Source: RGIG1681 sp045648025 (GTDB taxonomy: Bacteria; Bacillota; Clostridia; Christensenellales; UBA1242). Taken from it: a DNA stretch of 22,429 nucleotides. This document shows positions 6,632-14,600 of the stretch, in pieces. Each line of letters starts with the position of its first letter. The first letter of the stretch is position 1. The position numbers and the translations under genes were made by a program. A model generated the notes under the pieces. It was given only the letters and a program-made list of their open reading frames with translations. It did not search any database and had not been told where the DNA came from. The DNA lies in contig JAZRNH010000014.1 of assembly GCA_045648025.1 (NCBI GenBank), positions 1 to 22,429 of the forward strand, written 5' to 3'.

Positions 6632-7141
6632 ATGGACACAAGAAAATTAGGAAAACCAACTGATCAAAGACTTGCAATGGTGTCAAACCTTGCAACTGAC
6701 CTTTTGTGGTATGGCCATATTGAAACAACTTTCGATAGAGCAAAATCTGCTGCAAGACTTGCTGAACAAATCATTACTCTTGCTGTTAATACATACGAAG
6801 ATGTTGTAACAACTGAAAAAGTTACTCTTGACAACAATGGAAAAGAGAAAAAAGTTACAGTTTCTAAAGATGGTGTTAAGAAACTTGCTGCTAGAAGAAA
6901 GATTATTGCATTGGTTCAAAACAGACAAGAACAAAGAAAGAAAGGTGAAAAACTCGCTGATTTTGAAGCTAGAACACAAGGTATTGAAATGCCTTTAGTT
7001 GAAAAAATCTTCGACGACCTTGCTCCAAAATATGCTGAAAGAGCAAAAGAAAAGGATCGCAAGGGCGGTTACACCAGAGTTATCAAAACTTCTGTTCGTC
7101 GTGGTGACAATGCTCAAATGGCACTTGTTGAATTAATTTAA
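6632..7141 (+). CDS. rplQ: 50S ribosomal protein L17 with central insertion
   Basis: L17 lies near the peptide exit tunnel. The N-terminal part (KLGKPTDQRLAMVSNLATDL, then ETTFDRAKSAARLAEQIITL) and the C-terminal part (GGYTRVIKTSVRRGDNAQMA and LVELI) are the family's conserved ends. At 169 residues it exceeds the usual 115-130. The extra sequence is mainly a charged segment at about 54-82 (VTLDNNGKEKKVTVSKDGVK) and a second stretch at about 93-118. The conserved MRHRK start is replaced by MDTRKLGKP. AAGGAGA overlaps the rpoA stop. It is the last gene of the cluster and is followed immediately by an intrinsic terminator. Confidence 0.94.
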   Translation: MDTRKLGKPTDQRLAMVSNLATDLLWYGHIETTFDRAKSAARLAEQIITLAVNTYEDVVTTEKVTLDNNGKEKKVTVSKDGVKKLAARRKIIALVQNRQEQRKKGEKLADFEARTQGIEMPLVEKIFDDLAPKYAERAKEKDRKGGYTRVIKTSVRRGDNAQMALVELI

Positions 7142-7147
7142 TTTTAT

Positions 7148-7179
7148 AAAAGCAACTTGAATTTCAAGTTGCTTTTTTT
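7148..7179 (+). terminator. Intrinsic terminator ending the ribosomal protein operon
   Basis: The stem AGCAACTTGA (7151-7160) pairs with TCAAGTTGCT (7164-7173) around a 3-base loop and extends by AAA/TTT on the outside, followed directly by a run of Ts to 7179. It lies 10 bases after the rplQ stop. Confidence 0.92.
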
Positions 7180-7200
7180 GTGCATTTTTTTTATTTTTAA

Positions 7201-7229
7201 TTGCACCACATATCTTTTTGTGTTACACT
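7201..7229 (+). promoter_or_regulatory. Probable promoter of the CotH-domain gene
   Basis: TTGCAC (7201-7206) and TACACT (7224-7229) are separated by 17 bp, with the predicted start about 17 bases before the ATG. An alternative -10, TATATT, lies at 7233-7238. The upstream terminator makes an independent promoter necessary. Confidence 0.5.
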
Positions 7230-7252
7230 GAGTATATTATTAAGGTGATTAT

Positions 7253-9400
7253 ATGAAGAAGACAATGTTTATTATAAATTTAGTTATCGCCGCGGTTATT
7301 GCAGCGGCAACTACTTGCTTTGCAATTTTTAGAGAAAATTGGATTATTTATTCAATGGATTTGGCTGTTGTTTTAGTTGCAGCAACAAATATAATTTTTA
7401 TTGCAAGTTCAAAAACAATTCAAAATAAACCGTTTGCTTATTTTGTTGGAATAGGACTCGCAGTTGTTGTTATTTCAAACTTATTTTTTGAAATTTCTTG
7501 GCTTTCAGTTGTTATGCTTATGACAAGTTCAGCAATTTTTTATGCAGTGGCTGCTGTTTTGTTCAAAAAGTTCACAGTTAAAGATTTGATTATTGCGGTT
7601 GGCTTTGCAATAGCACTTTCACTCACTTTTTCAAGCACGAAAATCTTCGGTTTTAACGGATTTTTTGGCATTATTTTGGCAGTAATCACAGGTATTTCAC
7701 TTGCTGTTTTACTTTCAAAAACACTTACAAATGTCGTTGAAGAAAAGAACTCAATAACAGTTATTATGCTTATAGCTGCAATTGTTCACACAGTAACAAA
7801 TTTATTTGTTTATTTTGCAGCATATTCACACACTCCAATTGCATTTGAATATATTCTTATTGGATTTAATGGTTTAAGTTTAATTTTATTCAATTTTGTG
7901 TTAATAGTTTATTTGATGAAATCGTCTCAAAACAAAGAACAAACAGCCGAAGAAGAGGGCAAAATTGACCGAATTTCAATAAAATCAGCCGTAAAAATTG
8001 CAGTGACAATGCTCATATCAGTTTTTCTTGCAGGGTATTCAATAATAATGAGTTTTTCACACTTTACTGTTGCAACAGCAAAGATTTCAAAAGCGGAATT
8101 TTTTAAGATGATAGAGCATTCTTTAGATATTCCATACATTGAAATCAGCACTGAAAACAATGAAGTTCCAAGAAGCAAAGAAGATTATGTGAATTGTTCA
8201 TTTGTCTTCAGAGATTCAAGATTTCCTTCAACAAACTTTATTGTTCCTATGACTGAAAACTATGGTGATGAAGGTTCGGTTGGAATCAGACTTCGTGGAA
8301 ACTCAACCATGATGGCAAAAAAGAAACCTTATAGAATTAAGTTTGATGAAAAACAATCATTTTTTGGACTCAAAGCAAACAAAAGCTGGGTTCTTCTTGC
8401 AGATTTTTATGATCAATCATATATAAGAAATTACACTGCATTTAACATTGCAAATATTATGGACGATGAAGATGAATTTTTCTCTCCAACAGGATACCAT
8501 GTTGCAGTTGTGATTAATGATGAATTTAAGGGAATTTATCTTCTTTGTGAGCAAATGGATGAAAATTCAGGTAGAACTGATGTTAAAGAAAAAAATATTG
8601 ACCCAACTTCGCAAACGGAATTTCCGTTCTTGGTTGAAATGGATTTAAATGCCTATAAAGAGGGTGTTACTGGCATTGACAACTTTTATGTTGATGGATA
8701 TTATCCTGTAGAAATAAAATATCCAGAAGCAGATGAAAGGGGAAGAACCGAATCAGAGGACAAGGTTTTTGATTATATAAAAGAATACCTTGCGGCAGTA
8801 TTTGAGACTCTTTCAACAGGTAAAACCACAACCGTTAGTTTCAGAGAAGACCCTGTTTCATTTGAAGATTTGGTAGATATTGAATCTGCTGCACATTATT
8901 ATCTTGTGACTGAAATTATGCTTAATCCAGATTCAATGTGGAAGAGTATTTATTTCCACAAAGAAGCTGATGGAAAAATGAAATTTGGACCAATTTGGGA
9001 TTATGACTATTCAATGGCAACAGATTGGCAAATTCCTTATGAAAAGTCTTATATTGAAGCAGCAGAAAGTATTTATATTGCCAAAAATTCAATCATTTAT
9101 AATAAGCTTATACAAAATGAAAATTTCTATAATTTGGTTCAAGATAGATATCTTAGAAATCAAGAATCAATTTTAGAACTTATTGATTATTTGGAACATG
9201 TTAAAGAAATGATTGATGAAGTTGCTTTGATTGATGCAAAAATGTGGAGAGGCAAAACTGGTGAATATCAATATGATTCACAATTTGACTATGTTAGACT
9301 CTTTTTAAGAGAAAGACAAGATTATTTAAATGAAGTGTTTGCAAAATCTCATACAGAATTTCTTGAAGAAATTAGTGATAAAACCACAGAAACAGCCTAA
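7253..9400 (+). CDS. Multi-pass membrane protein with C-terminal CotH-type kinase domain
   Basis: The 715-residue protein has about nine hydrophobic segments in its first 270 residues (roughly 5-26, 31-53, 62-80, 83-104, 110-126, 134-155, 167-190, 198-222 and 245-270). With a Lys-rich cytoplasmic N-terminus, the C-terminal domain would face outside. Residues ~290-690 match the CotH kinase family: IRLRGNSTMMAKKKPYRIKF (346-364), the YLLCEQMDEN segment, and GPIWDYDYS (579-587), whose Asp pair matches the metal-binding motif. CotH proteins are atypical kinases; Bacillus CotH phosphorylates spore-coat proteins. The substrate here is unknown. The stop codon lies inside the stem of the following terminator. 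The RBS (AAGGTG) is moderate. Confidence 0.85.
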   Translation: MKKTMFIINLVIAAVIAAATTCFAIFRENWIIYSMDLAVVLVAATNIIFIASSKTIQNKPFAYFVGIGLAVVVISNLFFEISWLSVVMLMTSSAIFYAVAAVLFKKFTVKDLIIAVGFAIALSLTFSSTKIFGFNGFFGIILAVITGISLAVLLSKTLTNVVEEKNSITVIMLIAAIVHTVTNLFVYFAAYSHTPIAFEYILIGFNGLSLILFNFVLIVYLMKSSQNKEQTAEEEGKIDRISIKSAVKIAVTMLISVFLAGYSIIMSFSHFTVATAKISKAEFFKMIEHSLDIPYIEISTENNEVPRSKEDYVNCSFVFRDSRFPSTNFIVPMTENYGDEGSVGIRLRGNSTMMAKKKPYRIKFDEKQSFFGLKANKSWVLLADFYDQSYIRNYTAFNIANIMDDEDEFFSPTGYHVAVVINDEFKGIYLLCEQMDENSGRTDVKEKNIDPTSQTEFPFLVEMDLNAYKEGVTGIDNFYVDGYYPVEIKYPEADERGRTESEDKVFDYIKEYLAAVFETLSTGKTTTVSFREDPVSFEDLVDIESAAHYYLVTEIMLNPDSMWKSIYFHKEADGKMKFGPIWDYDYSMATDWQIPYEKSYIEAAESIYIAKNSIIYNKLIQNENFYNLVQDRYLRNQESILELIDYLEHVKEMIDEVALIDAKMWRGKTGEYQYDSQFDYVRLFLRERQDYLNEVFAKSHTEFLEEISDKTTETA

Positions 9401-9417
9401 ATTTAGGCTGTTTTTTT
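9391..9417 (+). terminator. Intrinsic terminator overlapping the CotH-domain gene stop
   Basis: The perfect palindrome AACAGCCTAAATTTAGGCTGTT (AACAGCCTA / TAGGCTGTT stem, AATT loop, 9391-9412) is followed by a T-run to 9417. The TAA stop of the upstream gene is part of the loop-proximal stem. Confidence 0.92.
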
Positions 9418-9461
9418 GATGGGTTTCATAATTAAAAGTTATACCAAAATTGGGCAATTAC

Positions 9462-9491
9462 TTGACACTGCAAAAACAATAAGAGTATCAT
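9462..9491 (+). promoter_or_regulatory. Promoter of the ABC transporter gene
   Basis: A perfect TTGACA (9462-9467) and TATCAT (9486-9491) are separated by 18 bp. The predicted start near 9498 gives a leader of about 58 nt before the ATG at 9556. The surrounding 155-base gap shows no other clear feature. Confidence 0.65.
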
Positions 9492-9555
9492 AGAATTACA
9501 TATTTAAGTTATTGTCAAACATATACTTGAATAAATAAATTAAAGGAAGAAAAAT

Positions 9556-12489
9556 ATGTTAAGTGTTAGAAATTTAGTTAAAACCTATAAAACAAAAAAA
9601 GCTGACACCGTTGTTGCACTCAACAATGTTTCTATTGATTTTCCAGAAACTGGACTTGTGTTCTTGCTTGGTAAATCTGGTTCAGGTAAATCAACACTCT
9701 TGAATGCAATTGGTGGTCTTGACACTTTTGATAGTGGTGAAATTATCATCAAAGGCAAATCTTCAAAAGATTTCTCACAAAGTGACTTTGATAGTTATAG
9801 AAACACATTTATAGGTTTCATTTTCCAAGAATATAACATTTTGGAAAACTTTTCAGTTTATAAAAACTTGGCACTTGCTCTTGAACTTCAAGGCAAACAT
9901 CCAGACAAAACTGAAATTAACAGACTCTTAGAGCAAGTTGAAATGACTCAATATGCAAAGAGAAAACCAAACCAACTTTCTGGTGGTCAAAAACAAAGAG
10001 TTGCTATTGCCAGAGCTCTTGTTAAAAACCCAGAAATCATTATGGCGGATGAACCTACTGGTGCTCTTGACTCAAACACTGGTAAACAAGTTATGGATAC
10101 ATTGAAAGAACTTTCAAAAACAAAACTTGTTATTATTGTTTCACACGATAGAGAATTTGCTGAAATTTATGGTGATAGAATGATTGAACTTAAAGATGGA
10201 AAAATTCTTCACGATGTAACTAAAAAAGAAATTGAAGCTCAAGAAACCGCTTCAGGTATCAAAATTATTGATGATAGCATTGTTTATATCAAAAAGGGAC
10301 AAGAAGTTTCTGAAAGAGATATGAAGGCTATTGTTAAAATTATTACCGACAACTCTCAAAAGAGTGACACCTTTATTTCATTTGATAAAGCTGCAAATAA
10401 CAAACTCAAAGAAGGTGCAAAAATTAATGATGACGGTAATAAGGAAGCTTTTCTTAAAACCGAAGCAGAAGACATTAAACAAAAACAATACAATCCAAAT
10501 AGTTTAAAACTTATTAAATCAAGACTCAAATTTGCAGACTCATTTAAAATGGGTGCAAGTGCCTTGAAAAATAAAGTTGGAAAACTTATTTTCACAATCT
10601 TGTTGTCATTTGTTGCATTCACTGTGTTTGGTATTGTTGATGCATTCTCTTGCTGGAACAGAGCAGATTCTGTTTATCAAGCAATTGAAATGACAAATCA
10701 AAAGAATATTGTTATGATGAAAACTGAACAAAGAGATGGTTGGTCATCACAAACCTCAACTCTTGCAACAGACCTTGCGGCTCTTCAAAAAGAATTTCCA
10801 AATCACAAAATCAAAGGTGCTGTTTCAAGCAATAGTGGAAGTAGCATTAGAGTAGTGAAGAGCGAAGAAGATCATTCAGAAATTTCACTTAAAGAAACAA
10901 ATAACCCACTTAAAACTTACGATGTTGCAGGATATGTTTACTATACAAAACCTGAACTTGAATCAATGGGCTTCTCTATTAAAGGAAGACTTCCTGACAA
11001 TGATAAAGAAGTTGCAATTTCAAGATTCTTATTTAACAACTTAATCACAGCTTCAAAAGATGTTACAGAAGGTAAAGTTACTGAAGAAATGTCTGAAAAT
11101 GGAACATTGTGGATTAGATTGTATGAATATAATGGCAGTGGTGAATATAGTTATGTAAAAGTTGTTGGTGTCGTTGATGACAAAACCGATTGGTCAAAAT
11201 ATGAACAAATGGAAGAAGATGAATTAGTTCAAAATCAATGGCAATATAGAGAAGTTTTCAACTGCAGTTTTGCAAAACTCACTTATGTTTGCGAATCACA
11301 ATATAATAAATTGGTTGAAAATGGTGGAAATTTTGAATATGTTCTTGAACTTCCAAATGATGTTGGCAGAATTTGGACAAATGGTTTAGAATATTATAAA
11401 ACCATTGGAAGATTAAAGGAAGAAGCAAGAGATAATTATATCAGAAACAACAGTTCTGGTTGGTGGAATTATTCAGCTAACAGATTATATACACAAGAAG
11501 AATTACTTGCTAGATATAAAGACCAAAATGAAGATGGAAAGATTGACAATAATGACATTAAAAACGATTATGGTTATCCAATGCTTGAATCAATAGGAGG
11601 TGGTAATTATAGTGTTGATCCATTCCCAGTATATGATGAATCAACATTTGATCTTTCAGAATATGTAGATTTCTATAATGGTGATATGGCTACACTTCTT
11701 GCTGATGGACTTGCTGATAACCAAATTTTGGTTTCAAAAGATAGCTTAGATGACTATTATGATGATTATCAAGCAAAAATTAAAGAAGGTTTGGTTGTTT
11801 CATTTGTTTCTAACAATAACTCAGATAAAGTTATCAAAGAGTTTACTATTGTTGGAACATTGAAAAATTATGGCAATATTTTGACATCAACAAAAACATT
11901 TGATGAATTTGTAAAACCATCATACACAGGTTATTCATTCTTACTTGCAACACTCACTGGTGACAAAGAAGCTGATAAAGCATTTATCAACAGATGTGAA
12001 ATTTTTGATGATTCTGGAATCAGATTCACAATTCAAAACTCTGCAACCGGTATGCTTGAAATGCTTGAAGATATTTTGGATATGATGACCAATGTATTCT
12101 TCTATATTGCTATTGGATTTGCAGTATTTGCATCACTTATGCTTATGAACTTTATTTCAACCTCAATTTCTTACAAAAAGAGAGAAATTGGTGTTCTTAG
12201 AGCTCTTGGTGCAAGGGGAAGTGACATCTTTGGAATCTTCTTCAATGAAAGTATGGTTATTGCAATGATTAACTTTGTTCTTGCAGCAATTGCAACTGTT
12301 GTTGGTTGTTACTTCATCAATTCAGCAGTTCTTTCTGGAATGAATATGGAAATCGTTCTTTTGAATGTGGGAATCAGACAAGTTGTGCTTATTTTAGCAA
12401 TTTCTGTTGCTGCGGCATTCCTTGCAAGTTTCTTACCAACATTTAAGATTTCAAGAAAGAAACCAATTGATGCTATTAACAATAGATAA
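9556..12489 (+). CDS. MacB/FtsX-type ABC transporter, fused ATPase and permease, large extracytoplasmic domain
   Basis: In this 977-residue protein, residues 1-230 form a complete ABC ATPase: Walker A GKSGSGKST (39-47), Q-loop Gln91, signature LSGGQ (141-145), Walker B IIMADE (161-166) and His197. A linker leads to the first TM (~340-365), then a ~480-residue extracytoplasmic domain, then three C-terminal TMs with the FtsX-like KKREIGVLRALGARGSDIFG between the first two. This is the MacB topology of mechanotransmission transporters, which usually handle peptides, antibiotics or lipoprotein-type substrates. Residues 656-667 (DQNEDGKIDNND) match an EF-hand calcium loop at every ligand position. 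No separate membrane-fusion partner or two-component system is adjacent. Substrate unknown. AAAGGAAG precedes the ATG. Confidence 0.9.
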   Translation: MLSVRNLVKTYKTKKADTVVALNNVSIDFPETGLVFLLGKSGSGKSTLLNAIGGLDTFDSGEIIIKGKSSKDFSQSDFDSYRNTFIGFIFQEYNILENFSVYKNLALALELQGKHPDKTEINRLLEQVEMTQYAKRKPNQLSGGQKQRVAIARALVKNPEIIMADEPTGALDSNTGKQVMDTLKELSKTKLVIIVSHDREFAEIYGDRMIELKDGKILHDVTKKEIEAQETASGIKIIDDSIVYIKKGQEVSERDMKAIVKIITDNSQKSDTFISFDKAANNKLKEGAKINDDGNKEAFLKTEAEDIKQKQYNPNSLKLIKSRLKFADSFKMGASALKNKVGKLIFTILLSFVAFTVFGIVDAFSCWNRADSVYQAIEMTNQKNIVMMKTEQRDGWSSQTSTLATDLAALQKEFPNHKIKGAVSSNSGSSIRVVKSEEDHSEISLKETNNPLKTYDVAGYVYYTKPELESMGFSIKGRLPDNDKEVAISRFLFNNLITASKDVTEGKVTEEMSENGTLWIRLYEYNGSGEYSYVKVVGVVDDKTDWSKYEQMEEDELVQNQWQYREVFNCSFAKLTYVCESQYNKLVENGGNFEYVLELPNDVGRIWTNGLEYYKTIGRLKEEARDNYIRNNSSGWWNYSANRLYTQEELLARYKDQNEDGKIDNNDIKNDYGYPMLESIGGGNYSVDPFPVYDESTFDLSEYVDFYNGDMATLLADGLADNQILVSKDSLDDYYDDYQAKIKEGLVVSFVSNNNSDKVIKEFTIVGTLKNYGNILTSTKTFDEFVKPSYTGYSFLLATLTGDKEADKAFINRCEIFDDSGIRFTIQNSATGMLEMLEDILDMMTNVFFYIAIGFAVFASLMLMNFISTSISYKKREIGVLRALGARGSDIFGIFFNESMVIAMINFVLAAIATVVGCYFINSAVLSGMNMEIVLLNVGIRQVVLILAISVAAAFLASFLPTFKISRKKPIDAINNR

Positions 12490-12510
12490 TAAATCAAAAA
12501 ATCAAAATAA

Positions 12511-12541
12511 AAATAGGAAGAGAAATCTTCCTATTTTTTTT
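12511..12541. terminator. Bidirectional terminator between the ABC transporter and mgtE
   Basis: AAATAGGAAGA (12511-12521) pairs with TCTTCCTATTT (12526-12536) around a GAAA tetraloop, with T-rich sequence on the + side and A-rich sequence on the other. It lies between convergent genes and can serve both. Confidence 0.88.
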
Positions 12542-12557
12542 GTTTATTAAATTAAAA

Positions 12558-14246
12558 TTAAAGCAATGTTATTGAGAATAAGCAGAAAATTAAAAGTGAA
12601 ATAACATCGACAATTGTTGTGATAAATGGGTTTGCAACAACAGCAGGGTCAAGGTGAATTTTTTTAGCAAATAGCGGCAAAAGTGCACCTACAAGCTTTG
12701 CAATGCAAATGGTTGCAAATAAGGATAATGACACAACAAAAGAGATTTTAACAGTGTAATCATAGCCGAAAATCAAGTTATCAATAAGCATTAATTTTGC
12801 AAAACAAGAAACGGCTAAAACCAAAGCAATAATAACAGCAACTCTAATTTCTTTCCAAATAACTTTTAGCACATCTTTCAGTTCAACTTCGCCAGTTGCA
12901 AGTGACTGAATTATGGTTACTGAAGCCTGGCTTCCAGAGTTTCCGCCAGTTCCCATAAGCATTGGAACACAGGCAAAAAGAAGAGGAGAGAGGCTGTTTA
13001 ATGTGCCTTCATAAACATTGATAATTATGCCGGTAAATGTGGCAGAAATAAGCAAAATTAAGAGCCATGGTAAACGGTTTTTGAATATTGCAAACACATT
13101 TGTTTGAAGATATGGCTTTGTGGTTGGTGCGATACCGGCCATTTTGCTGATATCCTCTTGACTTTCTTCTTGAATGACATCGATAGCATCGTCAATGGTT
13201 ACAATACCAGTGATTCGGTTTTCGCTATCAACAATAGGAACTGCCAAAAGGTCATATTTTGTGAGCATATTAGAAACTTCTTCTTTGTCGGTGCTGGTGT
13301 GTGCAGAAATGACATTTTCTTGCATAAAATCACCGATTTTGTCAGTTGGATTATGAAGAATGATATCTTTTGCAGAAACAGTTCCAAGAAGCCTTTTTTT
13401 GTCGTCTGTTACATAACAGGTATAGATGGTTTCTTTATCAATTGCTTGTTTTCGCATCTTTTTAAGAGCTTCAGAAGCAGTCATTTTTGTTCTAAGAGTG
13501 ATGAACTCTGTTGTCATAATGCTTCCAGCACTGTCTTTAGGGAATCCCAAAAGTTTGTTGATGGTTGCTCTTGTTTCCGGATTTGAAAGTTTTAAAATTC
13601 TGATAACGACATTTGAAGGCATTTCTTCAATAAGGTCAATTGTATCATCGACAAAAAGGTCATTAATGATGTTTGAAAATTCTGAGTCAGTGAAAGAGTT
13701 GATAAGCATCTTTTGACGGTCGATATTCATTTCAATAAAAACTTCACTGGCAAGATCTTTTGGAAGAAGTCTGAAAATAACAATAACATTTTCTTTGTCT
13801 GTATCGTTGATAAGTTCAGCAATATCTGCTGGTTTCATTTCTGTCAAAAGTGGTTTAAGTGAAGAAAACTTTTTGTTGGTTATTGAATCAATAATTTCAA
13901 GAAGTTTTTCGTGTCTTGTGTCGGCTTCAGCTTTTAAAAGAAGTTCATTTAAGACTTTTTGGTTAACATCATTTTCAATATCAGATTCTAAAAGTTCTTC
14001 AGAAATTTCTTTAAATTTAAAGTCACTGATATTTTCAATTAAATAGTGTTGAATTTCTGGTTTGAATTTAACAAACACTCTTGCTGACACCTCTTCTGGA
14101 AGGGCAGGTAAAATTTGCACAAGCAAGTCCTTATCTAACTTTGAAAGTGCAAGAACCAAATCTTTGGTGTTGATTTTTTCAACCATTTCAGAAAGTTCGT
14201 CAAATTTTTCCTCTTTGAAAAGTTCTTCAATTCTATTGTTTAACAT
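12558..14246 (-). CDS. mgtE: Magnesium transporter MgtE with duplicated N-terminal domain
   Basis: The 562-residue MgtE is a Mg2+ channel/transporter gated by cytoplasmic domains that sense Mg2+. Residues 230-365 contain two CBS motifs (LLGFPKDSAGSIMTTEFITL, then GIVTIDDAIDVIQEE). The membrane part (~390-562) has five segments with the family hallmarks PMLMGTGGNSGSQA (428-441) and a final segment with Asp547 (NPFITTIVDVIS), the pore Mg2+ ligand position. It is about 100 residues longer than a standard MgtE. Residues 26-89 and 138-201 are homologous to each other, so the MgtE_N superhelix appears twice. AGGAGAA (14251-14257) precedes the ATG. An M-box riboswitch with terminator lies directly upstream, which supports Mg2+ control. 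Confidence 0.95.
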   Translation of the reverse strand: MLNNRIEELFKEEKFDELSEMVEKINTKDLVLALSKLDKDLLVQILPALPEEVSARVFVKFKPEIQHYLIENISDFKFKEISEELLESDIENDVNQKVLNELLLKAEADTRHEKLLEIIDSITNKKFSSLKPLLTEMKPADIAELINDTDKENVIVIFRLLPKDLASEVFIEMNIDRQKMLINSFTDSEFSNIINDLFVDDTIDLIEEMPSNVVIRILKLSNPETRATINKLLGFPKDSAGSIMTTEFITLRTKMTASEALKKMRKQAIDKETIYTCYVTDDKKRLLGTVSAKDIILHNPTDKIGDFMQENVISAHTSTDKEEVSNMLTKYDLLAVPIVDSENRITGIVTIDDAIDVIQEESQEDISKMAGIAPTTKPYLQTNVFAIFKNRLPWLLILLISATFTGIIINVYEGTLNSLSPLLFACVPMLMGTGGNSGSQASVTIIQSLATGEVELKDVLKVIWKEIRVAVIIALVLAVSCFAKLMLIDNLIFGYDYTVKISFVVSLSLFATICIAKLVGALLPLFAKKIHLDPAVVANPFITTIVDVISLLIFCLFSITLL

Positions 14247-14257
14247 AATTTTCTCCT

Positions 14258-14289
14258 AAAAAAAGCCCCGTGAAATAAAACACGGGACT
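14258..14289 (-). terminator. Riboswitch-controlled terminator ahead of mgtE
   Basis: On the minus strand AGTCCCGTG (14289-14281) pairs with CACGGGGCT (14272-14264), including one G-U pair, around an 8-base loop. Seven Ts follow (14264-14258), then the mgtE RBS. The upstream segment ACGGGA (14320-14315) can pair with TCCCGT of the terminator's 5' arm (14287-14282), giving a candidate antiterminator. Confidence 0.85.
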
Positions 14290-14309
14290 AATTAAAGCAA
14301 TACGACTTT

Positions 14310-14468
14310 TGGTTTCCCGTTCAAGCTTTAGCTCCGCAGGGCAGTGGCATTGCATTAAATTTCCCCTTGTGTTGTCGAGGAAATTTGTTAACCTGCAAAC
14401 AAAAGTCTCCTTTTGAGTGCGGCAGCAACCCGTATCCCTGTGGTAGCCTTACCTACCGATTTAAACTA
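14310..14468 (-). promoter_or_regulatory. M-box (ykoK-type) magnesium riboswitch aptamer
   Basis: Read on the minus strand, this leader has the conserved M-box blocks in order: GGTAGGTAAGGCTACC (14457-14442), GATACGGGTTGCTGCCGC (about 14436-14419), GGTTAACA, GGGGAAATTTAATGCA and GGAGCTAAAGCTTGAAC (from 14335 downward). These match my recollection of the family's AGGUGAGGCUCC, GCUGCC, GGUCAACA, UUUAAUGCA and GCUAAAGCU elements. A terminator follows, then mgtE, a known M-box target. High Mg2+ is expected to fold the aptamer and favour termination. Confidence 0.9.
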
Positions 14469-14475
14469 CATTTTG

Positions 14476-14504
14476 ATTATACAACTATAACTAAATCTTG
14501 TCAA
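14476..14504 (-). promoter_or_regulatory. Perfect-consensus promoter for the riboswitch-mgtE transcript
   Basis: On the minus strand TTGACA (14504-14499), a 17-bp spacer and TATAAT (14481-14476) match the sigma-A consensus at all 12 positions. The start is predicted near 14469, immediately ahead of the aptamer. Such a strong promoter fits a gene controlled mainly by attenuation. Confidence 0.88.
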
Positions 14505-14551
14505 TAGTTTTTTTAATATATTACATTTTATGATTTTAAAGAAAAAGTTGT

Positions 14552-14581
14552 TTGACATACATTTTTTTTGTTTTGTATAAT
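14552..14581 (+). promoter_or_regulatory. Promoter of the gene at 14601, divergent from mgtE
   Basis: TTGACA (14552-14557) and TATAAT (14576-14581) are both perfect, with an 18-bp spacer. The start is expected near 14588, leaving only a ~13-nt leader with AGGTG before the ATG at 14601. Confidence 0.8.
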
Positions 14582-14600
14582 TTTCGTAGCAGGTGAAAAT

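Noticed and set aside
13104..13586. 160-residue plus-strand frame inside mgtE
   Set aside because: It lies fully opposite a clear mgtE coding region, lacks an RBS and its protein looks random.
14568..14600. TTG start for the 386-residue protein
   Set aside because: It lies between the -35 and -10 boxes of a consensus promoter and has no RBS. The ATG at 14601 has AGGTG.
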